Shown here: piece by piece, positions 21,247 to 32,871 of the stretch | Position numbering within the stretch: position 1 is the stretch's first letter | How the letters are laid out: every line of letters starts with the position of its first letter | Assembly: GCA_009746045.1 (NCBI GenBank) | Contig: RPFO01000084.1 | Span: forward strand, 1,356,176-1,420,175 | Length of the DNA: 64,000 nt | Reading direction: 5' to 3' | Source of the DNA: Mesostigma viride | Taxonomy: Eukaryota; Streptophyta; Mesostigmatophyceae; Mesostigmatales; Mesostigmataceae | The notes under the pieces: generated by a model | Told to the model about the DNA's origin: nothing | Database searches by the model: none | Seen by the model: only the letters and a program-made list of their open reading frames with translations | Program-made: the position numbers and the translations under genes

Positions 21247-21346
21247 ATCAGCATCATCGTCCGAATCAGCCACTGCCACAAGTTGCTTACGAAGCTGCTT
21301 CTTCGGTACCTGAGAAATGGGCAGAGTCGGCTGTTATGAGCCGCAC

Positions 21347-21837
21347 CAGCGGCTCTGAAAGACCCTAGTCTAGCGTGGGTTACACCTGAATAAACTCGGA
21401 ATCTGCTATCCGCCCGGACTACGTGAATGTAGCCCTGAATTCTAGCTGGTACGCGGAATTACTAGCTAGGCCCTGAATGCACAACTAGATAAATTATGCA
21501 TATACATGGAATGCACGAAGGGCGTTAGTGCAGCCCAGATTTGACCCCTGGTTCGGCAGACGAGTTTTACTCAAGTCGATTTTATTCCAAACCAAAGATA
21601 GGAAGCCATTGTCACCTACGACATTTGTCCAAGATGGCGTGCATGCCAGCGGGTCGGCCGGGGGCCGAACCTCTAGCGCTGCAATTAATATCAGCCGTAG
21701 ATGTACATAGTATCCGCCAGTCTGGCACCCGGTACCTGGCAGTCCCGGGTACAGACCAGTAACACACCAAACCGAAAGCAAAGCCACGGGTACCTGGCTC
21801 CTTCGTCCCAGCACTCTCCGGCCAATCTCCCGGAAAA
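21347..21837. other. No recognisable feature
   Basis: This lies between the Glu-rich exon and the minus-strand block ending at 21838. Neither a 3' LTR for the Ty3 element nor a splice pattern could be identified. Confidence 0.35.
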
Positions 21838-24261
21838 TTACTGGAATCCCTGCTGCGCGCGATGCCGCCGCAATGCGTTGTAGCCGTGCTCAGTCATGAT
21901 CTCCGGGATCTTGCCAAGGGGAGCCGCGACCACGTCGGCGTTGAACGCCACCTGGTAGTCATTGCGCGTCTGCTGACGCAGCGTGGACTTCTCAATCCAC
22001 ACATCCGGCGGCCAGTACGACAGGAAGGCCGCCATGTAGGGGAGCCGGGTGAACCTGATGAACCCCCATGCTCCACATCGACCTCCCCGCACCCAGTTTC
22101 CGCGAAGTACCCGGCAGCCATGAGCAACAGCTCCTTCTGGGCCTTCTCGCTCTCGCAGTAGAACCCCGGAGCTGCCGCAATCTCAGGGAGCTGCTTCCGC
22201 ATGTAGATAGCTCCCGGGATAGGCATGAGCTTGGGATACGCAATCCGTCGTAAGTGGTGCTCAGCGCGGTATTGCGGCAGAGGCGGCGGGTGCAGATCGT
22301 ACGTGGTGGTAGTCCCTACTATCACCGGCTCGTAGCGGGACTCAGATGGCACCGGCGCCGGCACAATGATGTGCGTGCAGGAGAAAGCTGACCGAGTCGA
22401 AGGTGCCTTCTCGCTGAATAAGCACGCTGGAGCCCCCACGGAAGCGCAGGCTCGCGGGGTAGTAAAACCCGGATGGCGGGGGAAGGCTCGGGCGTGGGTA
22501 TCCCACGTCAATGTCGACCACGAAGCCAGCCACCGGATGCAAGGGGACAATGACCCGATTACGGGCATACGTGCCCCGTACCCATTCCTGGGCCGGTATC
22601 ACGTCCCGTCGCGGAGCGATCTCCTGTACCGGCGTCTCTGCGGAGCGGGCCAGGACAGGTTGAGGCTGCACTGGTGCAGGCTGGGGAGCAAGGGCCGGTT
22701 GAGGCTGCTCTGGTGCGGGCGCGGGGATAAAGGCCGCGCCCTGCTGACGCAGCGGTCGGTTGTTGGCACCTCGAACGGGTGACCGTTCGCGTTCCCGAGC
22801 TCGGCCGGGTTGTCCGGGCCCAGCGGCCGCCCCTGTCAAGTCCGAAGCTGAGCCGGTGTGCTCGACACGGTCCAGGGGACCGTGATTGTCCCTGGGGTGG
22901 AACGGCGCCTGTCACGTCTCGCGCTGGCGTGACTCCCGCAGCTCTTCTTGCTGACGAGATTCCCGCGACGTGTGCCGGCGTCTCTCCCGCGCCCCGTGAG
23001 CGTGGTACAAGTCCTGTGCCGAGTCCCGACGTGCTTCCCACCAATCGCCACGCTCGTCGCGCCGTCGGATAGACTCGCGTGGCGTTTCATGACGTGCCGA
23101 TTGTCCGCCGCGCTCGTGGCGCGGGGCAGGGCGGCTCTCATGCACCGTGTCTCTCCCCGGACCTGTCCCGCGGGGCCACCACCACACTTGGTCGACCCCG
23201 AGGACGCCCTTTAGTAGGGAACCTCCTGGTGCGAGCCATCACCGCCTCACGGTTGTACACAATGAGGCGGCGGGGCGGCCGTGTACCGACCTGCGCCGCC
23301 CAAGGGACACCATCCTCCTCAGGATCATCACGGCGGACCCGTGGCAGGTCGTCATCCGACCCGTCGTCAGCCAGCTGCCTGTCACCCTCGCCTTCGGGGT
23401 CATCTCCCTCCGCCTCATCCATCTTCCAGATCCTCCGGCACGCCTCCCGCAAGGACCACTCCCAGCACCCCGTGCAGAGCGCGCCTCGTAGGGTAACTCT
23501 CCTAAACGCGTCCGGCAATCGGTTGCGAACGCGTTCAGGGATCAGTAGCAGCGCCAGGCGGGGGTACGCTATTAGAGCCTCCAGAACGTCCTGGCACTGC
23601 CAGTCGCCGCAAGCACAGAGTGGCGGATGCTGCTCCCACGCCACGGCCACCACCTGGCCCTCGACCGAGGTTGTCCTCCACTCCACCTCGATCAGGAATC
23701 CCACCTGTCTGCTGATACACAGCTTGAGCTCGGATACCGGATCTGACTTGGAACCGGGGGCGCGGTCAGGACAATAGGGTTTAGAAACGAAGTCGGATTC
23801 CGCCCGCCCATGTCTCTTGCGGCGACGCCATAGAACCTCGTCAGAGTCATAACCGGAGACATGCCACTTCGGATGTAACATTCCTGATTCTCCCGGGACG
23901 AGGTCTCCCGTTGCCGAATCTCCTCTTGCAGCCGAGCCTGTGCCTTCAGCTCCTGGGAGCCGCTGGCACCAGGCGTCGAGTGTCGCAGCTGGCTGATAGA
24001 AGGCACTGCAGCCGCCTGAGCCCGCCCTATCTGCCCATCGTCATCCGTCCCTATATCCACCATGTCTGCGAACAACGAAGAGTCCTCGTCTCCCGACGGC
24101 TCCATCTGCAACCGCCAGGTGAGGGGCACCCAGTCGGGAACAGTATCGGGACCATAGCGTCTTGTAAGAAAGCCTGTACAGCTGTCTACATACCCACCTA
24201 CCCTGTCAATATGGACATACCTGTACATACCTCGTGCAGGACCCAGCTGGTCCCCTGACAT
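21838..24261 (-). pseudogene. Unrecognised minus-strand coding block downstream of the Ty3 chromodomain
   Basis: Consecutive minus frames, separated by apparent frameshifts, run from MSGDQLGPARGMYRYVHIDR (24261) to NALRRHRAQQGFQ (21838). Visible parts are an acidic segment, PPLCACGDWQCQDVLEALI with a CxC...C pattern, an Arg/Glu-rich charged stretch (about 22900-23190), a Pro/Gln repeat region (about 22650-22720), then PHPPPLPQYRAEHHL-like and PYMAAFLSYWPPDVWIEKS segments. It starts about 90 bp after the chromodomain stop on the same strand, so it may be an extra 3' ORF of the Ty3 element. A separate host gene or another gag is equally possible. Confidence 0.35.
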
Positions 24262-24352
24262 ACGTGTCCTGCAGCCCGTGGCGGCTGCCTACGTACCTTA
24301 CCTGGACCTGTACGGCCCTGCATGATGAACACCTTTCTTACCATCTACCGCC

Positions 24353-24427
24353 CTAGTGTAGGGCACACCTCTTCTTGTATTCCCGTAGCAGGCGCTCACA
24401 TCCGCCTAGCTCGTTCTCCGTACGCCA
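24353..24427 (-). pseudogene. C-terminal end of the Ty3 chromodomain, displaced by E1
   Basis: WRTENELGGCERLLREYKKR followed by CALH and TAG is in frame with the DYEDS end at 32872 once E1 and one copy of the TGAGT duplication are removed. Acidic-Ser-Trp followed by E.EL..C..LL.EY is typical of the chromodomain third strand and helix. Confidence 0.8.
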
Positions 24428-24432
24428 TGAGT

Positions 24433-25083
24433 AGTTAGCGAGCAGCCAGAACTGTGAGTTCCTGGTCTCTCACGCACACAACGGGATGAGCCAAAGTTGC
24501 AAGGCAGCAACCTTTTAACCCGTGCACCAAGCCACGACCACGGTGAGCGTTTCCACTTCCAATGTGGGAGCCTCGGTTCGTGCTTGCCAAGATAGCTGGT
24601 CATCCCCCATGACCAAGCTATATCCTTTGGCAGCGTTGTTCCTCGTTCCCATCGGCATGACGAGGCACGTGCAGGCAGGCAAGCAAATCCTCAACGTCCA
24701 CTGGCATCAGTGCAGAACCAGGACGAACTGGATTTGCCTAGACTCTGCAACCTAGGAAGTACAGGACCTGTCACAAGCCTGCAAAGGCCTAGTATCCTTG
24801 CAGACCTGTGCCAGTCCTGTATTCCACCAGCCACAGGCTGCTGCTCCTCTGGTCTACGTGGACCACAGTCACGTGATAGCCAGGCTAAGCCTGTGCAGGC
24901 ACGGCCTGCCACGTGTCCTGTCCACTATACCAGAGGACTGTATCCTAGTCGGCCACGGACGGCTAGGACTTCGGGACCTCATATCTTTCTTGTCCCTTGT
25001 CTGTTTCAGGCGGTCAGCACGGCGTTGGAAAGGTCTTTCCAAACTGCATCCACTTAGCATATTGGTTGCCCAAAATGCTAACT
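24433..25083 (-). repeat. E1 3' LTR
   Basis: 651 bp. It matches 32220-32866 along its length and is bounded by AGTTAGC and GCTAACT. On its inner (minus upstream) side a purine-rich stretch ends GGGTTGG. Confidence 0.9.
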
Positions 25084-26092
25084 CCAACCCTTTCTTCTTT
25101 TGGAGCTGGACCAGCTTGAAACAAACCTAACCTTGCTTGTGCCCACTCAGCCACAGACCGCTTGGTCCCTTGAGGTTGATCAGACCTTTGAGGGCCCAGG
25201 TTCCTGCCTCCTTTGGGTAACAACATATCTGCCCTTGGACCAGGCTAGGTGTACTGGCCAGTGAATCAGAGGTCACCCCAGGTTATCCCCTGACCCCTTG
25301 GTCAGCTCCCAACCTTTCCTTGGGAACTTGGTGCTAGATTAAAGTCAAGGCACATTACCTAGTCCAATGGCTGGGATTACAGGATGCCAAGAACGTACTA
25401 TTGTGAGTTCCTGATCTTTCACAGTTATCACAGGCGCCCGTTCTTATGGCGCCCGCCTTGGCCAGCCTTTCCCTTTTATGCTCAAAGAGACTCAGGTAGC
25501 ACCTATACAAATACTGCCTTATTGGGGAGCCCATGTCTTCACTGGGTGTTAAGCCCAGGAATCACTCATGCCAGGCTGTGGCTCTGCTGGGGAATTGAAC
25601 CCCACCCCAACCTCCAGGTTTATAGGTGACCTGGAACTTTACACAAGAGAAACATTACAACCATGGAACAACATGAGAATGACATGACATGATTATGTTT
25701 TATTCAAGCATTATATAACCCAGAATGTGGCCCCCTGGCAACCATGTTCCACATGGTCACACAACCAGGTTCTTTATTAGCAACAGGTTGGAAACAAGCA
25801 CTAGAAAACATATGTACAGCAACCTGTAAGAACCAACATTCGGGTTGCCCTTGCATGGCCTAACTGTTTGAGGCCAAAGGCGTCGACTTAAGTCCTGGCG
25901 ACTCTTCTGAACCCCATGGGGAGGGCCAGGCATGATTCTCAGCTGGTAGGAGTGACATTCCACACCAACTCCTGTCCAGGAGGGTGTACCTAACCCTGAA
26001 GGACCGGCTGTCAACCAGTAAGCACCAGTCACCACTTGGTACTTTGGTCAAGCAGCCCACTGGGGCACCCAAGCTGAAGCAAGGCCTGGTCT

Positions 26093-29000
26093 CTATGGCC
26101 GCCCGTGTAAGGGGTCCATGAGCCCACGGAGCAGGGGGTACTGCCTCTCCGCCTTCTCCTCCAGCTTGGTGAGGGCATCTGCAGGGTTGTCCACACCAGG
26201 CACATGTTCAATGTGAGCTAGGTAGGACATCTCCTTGAGCAACAAGTAGTCAAGGTCCCTGCTCCTGGCCAGCTGCCTGTGCACAAATTGCACCATGCCC
26301 ATGCTATCAGTCCTCACCAGTGTGTGCAGCTGCAACCTACAGGAAGCCACTTGACATAGCTGGTAGAAGAGCTCCCTCAAGTAAAGAGCAGTATGCAGCC
26401 CTTCACAGATTGCCCTGCACTCAGCAATATCACTGCTGGGTGTAACCCTGTTCTGCAACCGACTGTACCAGGTAACAAGTGAGGTGTGATCTTGCTCCAG
26501 GGTAACTAATGCTGCTGCCCTGCCCCTGACCTCTGTGACCTTCCTATTATCCATAGAACTGTCCACATAGAGAACCATGTCAAGGGGCTTGTACAAATCC
26601 ACAGGACCCAGTATGAGAGGGGGAGACATCATGACAGCCTGCACCACACTCTCAGCACCCACCTCAACCAGCTGGGAATCAGTAAGTCGACTCAGAACCA
26701 GCAAGTCAGGGGCACATATACTTGCAAGCCATGCCAGCATGCCCCTGATGGTAGCACACCTAGCCTGCGTGATGGGCTCCTGCAATGCATCTACAATCTG
26801 CTGTGGGTAGTCCTTACCACCCTCCATCCTGATGAACCACGAGCCCTTGGCTTGGAACAACGTAGCCTGCATGCCACAGAAGACCATAGGCTCATTCTCC
26901 ACCATGTGCTGTATCTTACCCAGCTCAAACCGCTTCTGGATCTTAGCCAAGACAGCCTCAACCCAGTCTGGTGGACCTATGAGATGCAGGTCATCACCAT
27001 GCAGTGAGGCAAAGACAGGAAGGCCATTGTGGGACCCTTGGAACAAACAGGGATCCACTGGAGACACAGAAAACCCACAAGTATTCTTCAAGAATTTCTC
27101 TAGGCTCTTTCTCCAGATAATGGGACTGGACCTGAGACCTTCCAACCCTTTCAGAATTCTCAGGTACCTGGCCTTTATCTCTGCTCTCCATACAGCAGGT
27201 ACAGTCACAAAGAAAGGAGGGATATCTCTCCAAGTCTGCCTAGCCTGATCTTGGTCACCCTTGAGAAAAGCCCTCTTGAAATCAATCAGCACAGAGCTAT
27301 AGGGCACACCCTTAACCAGAAAAGACAGAAATATACACAGCAGAATCCTCCACGTGTCATGCAGCATCCCTGGAGTATAGAGCTCCTCATCTAACAACTG
27401 GCCAGTGCCATGATACTCGGTTACAACTGGTCTGACATGTGGCACCTGGACACCATCAACCTCCTTGAGCTTGAGGACAAACATCAATCTGAGCAGCTGG
27501 TGAACTTCTGGCAGCTCATCCACAGGTTCTGCACAGTTGGAAACTATCCACTCATGCCCAGAAGCAACAAAGCCAAGAGTCCATGCCTTAGCCATCTTGG
27601 GGCTTGCATCATCTCGACTAGCTGGCGCCAGGGAATAGGACTGTGAGCAGCTATCTGGTACCTGTTTACCCCTAACTGCCTTGGATCAAAGGTGGTTGGG
27701 ATTATCAACAAGTCCTCAGCTATGGGCTCCTGACTTGAGGACCCTCAGCTGGCTGACTCCTAACAGCCTTCACCGCCACTGCAAGACCCTGGGAATAGTG
27801 ATATCTTTCAAGGGGGAGGCTGCCCCTGCCTTCTAGTGCCAACTCATCAGAGGTCAAAGTAACCCCTGGCATGCACAAGAAGTTCTGTCCCAGAATGGCA
27901 GGCCCCTTATAGCCCTCTACCACACAGAACGTGGTGGGCACCCCTAAGATAGGCACACTCACTTCCCCAAGGATCTTCATGGACACCTTTCCTGAGAAAT
28001 CAGACACAGCAAGGCAACTGGGATGGGACATCTGTAAGCCTACAGCATCCTCTTCCCTGATGACAGACACCTGTGAGTTGGTATCTACCTCCATTGTAGC
28101 TGCCCAGCACGACCCCCACCCCGTGAGCTTGGATACCTTGGGATCATGTTTGCTGCGCATGAGTGCTCGGATGACGTCCGCCATGAGAGGCCCCCGGGCC
28201 TTAGGTGGCTGCCCCGTCCCCTCTGGCCTTGTGACAGTTGCTTCAGCAGCCTCCTGCTCGTCATCTTCCAGCAGGGACAGACCATCATCCACCACCAGAG
28301 GATTGTTAGCTGCTGCTGCCTGGCTCTGGCCTGGCTCCTCAACCCAGCTGGGAGGGCCTGGCCCGTCTGCAGGCCAGATTGCATGTGGCCTTCTTTCCTT
28401 GACATGAGCCCAGGACAACCTGTACACGTGCCTTGGATCCTTTTCCAAAGCCACCAGGCAAGATCTGTTAGCTTCTTCCACACGAGTGACAACCCCATCC
28501 TGCCACTTCCCCCGCTTGCCTGGAATAGATGGTTCCTTCCACATCCTGACCTTCAGCCCCACCTGAGGCCTCAGCACATTCCAGTTCTTGTCCTTACGTC
28601 TCAGCTGGGCAAATAACCTATCTGCCTTCCTAAGACTGGCCTGCACCACGTTCTCAGGCAACAAGCTATACTGCAGGGCCAGGGGAGAGACAGCCACACC
28701 ATCAAAGTAATAGTTAACCCTGTGGTTCAGCTGCTCTTCTATCCCCTTACACCAGGCTGCCCTCTCTAAGGCAGATGCCACAAGTGGCACTGACTCTGCT
28801 GCTAGCACCACTGTCTTCACTTCACGTATGGATCTCTCTACAGCCCCTTGCTGCCCATGACTCTCCCTGGGGACTACTACCAGCTTACAAGGCAGCTGGT
28901 CCTGATGCTTGAGCAAACAGTCAAACTGCAAGTCTGCCTGCACACTCTTGCACACCCCAAAGCCTGGGATCAGGGCCTTCATACCCAACAACAAGTGGTG

Positions 29001-29657
29001 CTCCTGCATACCAGGCAGAACGTCTATCAGCCTGTATCTGCTGAACCTGTCCACCCCACCAATATATACAAGCCCCTGATATGCTGGATATCCATCTGGA
29101 TGTCGCCACGCTCCCTAGCAGGCTCCCTAGCATGGGACTGAGGTGGGTGAACAGCATTCTCCTGGCAACCACAGTTCTCAGCAGCAGCCTGGCATGCCTC
29201 CCACAAAGGCTCCCTACCTAGCTTCCAAGCAAACATTGCTGCCTGCCCAGAATGCCCAAACATGTGATGCAACTATGGCCAGCCTCAGCATAGCTCAGCA
29301 CTCTGTCAGTACTGACCTGGCGAGACGTCTGAACCGTGTGTGGGGACACATGATCCACTCCTGAGGTTCCAGGGCTTCCCTGCAGGCCATCCTGACGCCC
29401 CAAGCCAGGTCCTGCACCCTGGACCGCTCCAGGCCCTTCCAGCAAGGTCCTTGGCCCTCCAGGCCAGCACCTGCTGGAGACCCACCACCTGCATGAGGCA
29501 TAGGGAATTCAGCTGCAGCATTGTTATTGCAATCCAGTGGAAGAACAACATCTTTACACCCTTGGTGCTGCACAAGGGGCACACCCCCATCCTTATGTAC
29601 ATCCAGCACACCTTCCCCAAGGGGTGATTGACTATTTACAGGGGATGATGTAGCTAG
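26093..29657 (-). pseudogene. pol: E1 Pol: integrase, protease-like, RT, RNase H
   Basis: Directly after the UGA the same frame stays open (LATSSPVNSQSPLGEG...). Integrase HHCC (MHHMFGHSG ... CGC) and core residues (DIQMDIQHIRG; SVQADLQF; RESHGQQGAVERSIRE) lie at about 29270-28820. A retropepsin-like segment follows at about 28100-27870 (MEVDTNSQVSVI ... PAILGQNFL). Then come RT (SVLIDFKRAFLKG; ASLHGDDLHLI at about 26990) and RNase H (MVLYVDSSMDNRK; AECRAICEG; RTDSMGMVQF; VDNPADALTK). Frameshifts occur near 29290, 29050 and 27600. Relative to known copia elements, PR is displaced to between IN and RT. Confidence 0.85.
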
Positions 29658-30580
29658 TCACTGCTGCCCAGACTGGCCCCCTGCCCCAGCAGGCTTGGCC
29701 TTCCTGTCAGGACACTCACGACGCCAGTGACCTTCCTTGCCACACACAAAGCATGCTCCACCCTTCTTCCCAGACCCAGCCCCACCCTTGCCAGGCTTCC
29801 CTGGCCTCCCTGAGACTGTCCACCCTGCTTGCCCTGGTTGCCTTGAGCTTGGCCCTTGCCTTGCCCTTGGCCACCCTTACCCTGCTGACCACCAGCTTGC
29901 TGGCTCCCAACCCCTCCTTGGGAACCTGCACCCTTGCCACCCTGAGCCCCCTGCCTCTGGCGCCTGAAGCGCTTACGCTTGTTGGGCCTTGCCCCATCAC
30001 GGGCTGGGTACCCGGGGACATCACCTTGGCCCTGCACAGCGGAGGTGGCATTGCTGCCATGGGACTGGATAGCTTTGCAGGCAGGATCTGGCTTCCTTAT
30101 GCTGAGGATTACAAGCTCCAGAGCACGCAAGGAGCCATCAGTCTGGTTAAGAAACATGCGGGCACTGTTCCTCCCATCCACACTCAAACCCATACGGTCC
30201 AGGAAATAGTCTGCCAAGGCCCTATCTGTGACCAGGAAGCCATACTTGGCCCCCTTGTCCCTGATACGGTTGAGCCTAGCCCATTCCTCTGCCACAGGGC
30301 CCACTATCTCAAAGGTGTCATACTGATGTTTATAGTAGTTGGTGAGGTTGAGAACCTTGTCAGAGAACTCCTCCCTCAACCCATCCAGGAACTGTGCCCA
30401 GGTTAGCTTATCCTTGACAGCAGTCCTAGCCTTTCCCTGACACGCTCTGACGAGTCCCTGTTGCACGTGGACGAGTGAAACACTTGCACTAGGTTGACAG
30501 TGGGGTCCACGGAGACACAACAGCTCCATGTCCTCTAGCCACTTGTCTAAGCTTCCTGTGCTAGTGGTGGGTTAAGAGGC
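29658..30580 (-). pseudogene. gag: E1 Gag
   Basis: The minus frame reads KDKLTWAQFLDGLREEFSDK, VLNLTNYYKHQYDTF, ALADYFLDRMGLSVDG and a long Gly/Gln-rich tail. After a one-base shift near 29830 the knuckle CFVCGKEGHWRREC follows, and the frame ends ...GQQ at TGA 29660-29658. FxxxLxxxF...Y..F copia capsid spacing and a CCHC knuckle support Gag. The start is unresolved because of a TAA about 55 nt upstream of the ATG at 30529. Confidence 0.75.
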
Positions 30581-31782
30581 TTTTGTCCATTCATAACAGT
30601 GACTGCACTCATGTGAGGTCTCGACCCTGGCAGCGCCTTCACGGCTCCACCACAGTGGGTGTCACAACAACGCACCACTTGGCCAGCAGCACAGGGGAGA
30701 GCACATCCACGTGAGGCCTCTTACCATTGCCGTCAGCGGAGGGTCCCTCTTACGCTTCTCCACGGCAGGTTGCCCATTCGCCACCGTTATTGCATCAGAT
30801 GGCCGTCGCCCGCACCTTGCGCGCCTCCTCCACCGAGTCTTCGTGCCGTCTCTTGCTGCCTGGTCTCTTTCCCCCATCGCCGTCGCTGGCTGGGATCGCC
30901 TCCCCCACCAGCTGCTCCTTGTCTTGCCGAGGCTCCTGGCTTGCCCAGCCGGTGCCTCCATCTCGCCCTTGTCGCCGTCTCCCGGTTTGCCACGAGGCAT
31001 TATATACAGTGGGATGGCAAAACAAAACAGGCGATAGACAAGGAAAACAGGCTCAAGCGCTGGTGCTGCCTGAAGAAGCCGCTGGCTGCTCTCCAGCTAT
31101 GCCTCCTCCTCACGCTCCTGCGCTGTGCGTGCCACCGGTGTCCCCACGCGTGGAACTGAGCGGACCTCCTCCGCGTTGTAAGGACCTAGCACACGGCTCA
31201 CCGGCCTCCCGGCTGCTGTCTGCTCTACCGGCAGTCTAGGCGCACTGCCACGGCGATACCACTGAAGATTTCTGACCCACCGACTACCACCACCCCGGTC
31301 GTTCCGTGACCCCCGACCAATCTCAGCGAAATCGTGTTCCGGCTCAAACGGTATGTGTAACTCTGCCCTACGCCGAGCTGAGTATCCTCGTTTGTGCCGT
31401 CACCCTCGTCAATCTGCTGTGACGACGGGCTATGATGCCCGTTGGCGGTCCACGAACTGATCGTGAAAATCCTCGTCGGTGACGTCCCGACCGGTGATGA
31501 CTGTCACCGTTGGCCCAGTCGCCCCTGGCCTGCTCTGCAACCTCGGGTGTCCAAGGTCGACCAAATGCCCGGCGGACGCGTAGTGATCACCCAGTGATCG
31601 GCGTGACCACGCGCCTCTTGGATCAGAATGTTGACCAGGTGCTCACACGTTTGAGCCACCACCTCGGCCGAATCCCACGGGCTATCGGCCTCGCGCGTCT
31701 GCGCGTCCCGTATGATGTGACGCGTCGGTCCCCTCCCCCAGCGAGCTTGTCGCCACCCAGTGATTATACAATCTGGTTCCAC

Positions 31783-32187
31783 CTAAACAGATGGCCACCA
31801 GTTGGCCCAGCGTTCACGCGCTAAGTCCAGCGCCTGGATGGTTACGTGCCCGCCCTGGTACGCAACTTCTAAACTGTAGATCAACGAAGCAATTTCGTCG
31901 CGAATGGCGACGAGGCGCTCCGTGCAGACCCGCCCTGTTTCCCCTGGCGACGTCGTCGCCCTAATCCTCATCACCACAGGGTCGTTTGCCGACGGCCCTG
32001 CTGCGTTACCGAACACAGCGACCCAACCTCCTTCCGCAAGGCCCCTCGCAACGTAGGCCCTTGCACAAATGTAGAAGCGTTGGATGGTGAGTATAGGGGT
32101 AGAATGCGTTTCGCGCGCCGGCAACTCTGGAGCTGCTTCGCGCCTGGGAGATGACTCAGGTGTCTCAACCCGAGCCTCGGCCGACAT
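31783..32187 (-). CDS. E1 extra 5' ORF of unknown function
   Basis: 134 codons starting 32 bp inside the 5' LTR border (MSAEARVETPESSP...) and ending ARERWANWWPSV. The middle is helical in character (RLVAIRDEIASLIYSLEVAY). It occupies the same position as the 236-codon ORF of E2 and the corresponding ORF of E3, without obvious sequence similarity. No known domain is recognised. Between it and gag (30600-31780) lies 1.2 kb with only weak minus frames. One of them (31000-30662, Arg/Gly-rich) may be a degraded Gag N-terminus. Confidence 0.55.
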   Translation of the reverse strand: MSAEARVETPESSPRREAAPELPARETHSTPILTIQRFYICARAYVARGLAEGGWVAVFGNAAGPSANDPVVMRIRATTSPGETGRVCTERLVAIRDEIASLIYSLEVAYQGGHVTIQALDLARERWANWWPSV

Positions 32188-32219
32188 GAAAACCCCGCGA
32201 ACAGTAATGCAATAGTACG

Positions 32220-32866
32220 AGTTAGCGAGCAGCCAGAACTGTGAGTTCCTGGTCTCTCACGCACACAACGGGATGAGCCAAAGTTGCAAGGCAGCAACCT
32301 TTTAACCCGTGCACCAAGCCACGACCACGGTGAGCGGTTCCACGTCCAATGTGGGAGCCTCGGTTCGTGCTTGCCAAGATAGCTGGTCATCCCCCATGAC
32401 CAAGCTATATCCTTTGCGTTGTTCCTCGTTCCCATCGGCGTGACGAGGCACGTGCAGGCAGGCAAGCAAATCCTCAACGTCCACTGGCATCAGTGCAGAA
32501 CCAGGACGAACTGGATTTGCCTAGACTCTGCAACCTAGGAAGTACAGGACCTGTCACAAGCCTGCAAAGGCCTAGTATCCTTGCAGACCTGTGCCAGTCC
32601 TGTATTCCACCAGCCACAGGCTGCTGCTCCTCTGGTCTACGTGGACCACAGTCACGTGATAGCCAGGCTAAGCCTGTGCAGGCACGGCCTGCCACGTGTC
32701 CTGTCCACTATACCAGAGGACTGTACCCTAGTCGGCCACGGACGGCTAGGACTTCGGGACCTCATATCTTTCTTGTCCCTTGTCTGTTTCAGGCGGTCAG
32801 CACGGCGTTGGAAAGGTCTTTCCAAACTGCATCCACTTAGCATATTGGTTGCCCAAAATGCTAACT
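32220..32866 (-). repeat. E1 5' LTR
   Basis: 647 bp. Immediately inside (minus strand) the sequence is CGTACTATTGCATTACTG. It has no TGG start, so it is not a standard tRNA 3'-end primer site. E2 and E3 have CGTATTAC at the same place. Confidence 0.85.
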
Positions 32867-32871
32867 TGAGT

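Larger units (their letters stand above)
20440..21320 (-). pseudogene. Acidic/lysine-rich protein exon interrupted by a palindrome
   Basis: After an acceptor-like TTTCTCAG the frame reads VPKKQLRKQLVAVADSDDDA, then about 60 glutamates. It then has copies of a basic repeat (HVASKKSAKGGKAA), RRRRAVVLTDSDDEEEKEEED, and, beyond the palindrome at 20660-20865, KERVASKKLPKTAKTAKV and an Ala/Pro stretch. A donor-like GTAAGA follows KEKAKK at about 20508. Alternating acidic blocks and VASKK-type basic repeats suggest a nuclear or nucleolar protein; the family is unknown. One 1-bp shift after the Glu run and a TGA before the palindrome break the frame. Confidence 0.45.
24433..32866 (-). mobile_element. 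Copia-like LTR retrotransposon E1 (complete, mutated)
   Basis: LTRs lie at 24433-25083 (3' LTR of the minus element) and 32220-32866 (5' LTR). They are nearly identical, with a 4-bp indel. TSD TGAGT is at 24428-24432 and 32867-32871. The LTR termini are AGTTAGC...GCTAACT rather than TG...CA. Order on the minus strand: 5' ORF (32187-31783), gag (about 30580-29658), UGA, integrase, protease-like domain, RT, RNase H (to 26093), T-arm-like motif (25591-25601), purine tract AAAAGAAGAAAGGG, 3' LTR. Several frameshifts break gag and pol. Protein similarity to E2/E3 is moderate, so E1 is a separate subfamily. Confidence 0.9.

Noticed and set aside
21059-21313. Poly-Ser and poly-Leu ORFs on the plus strand
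   Set aside because: These are other frames of the (CTC)n repeat. Only the minus-strand Glu frame joins sensible flanking sequence.
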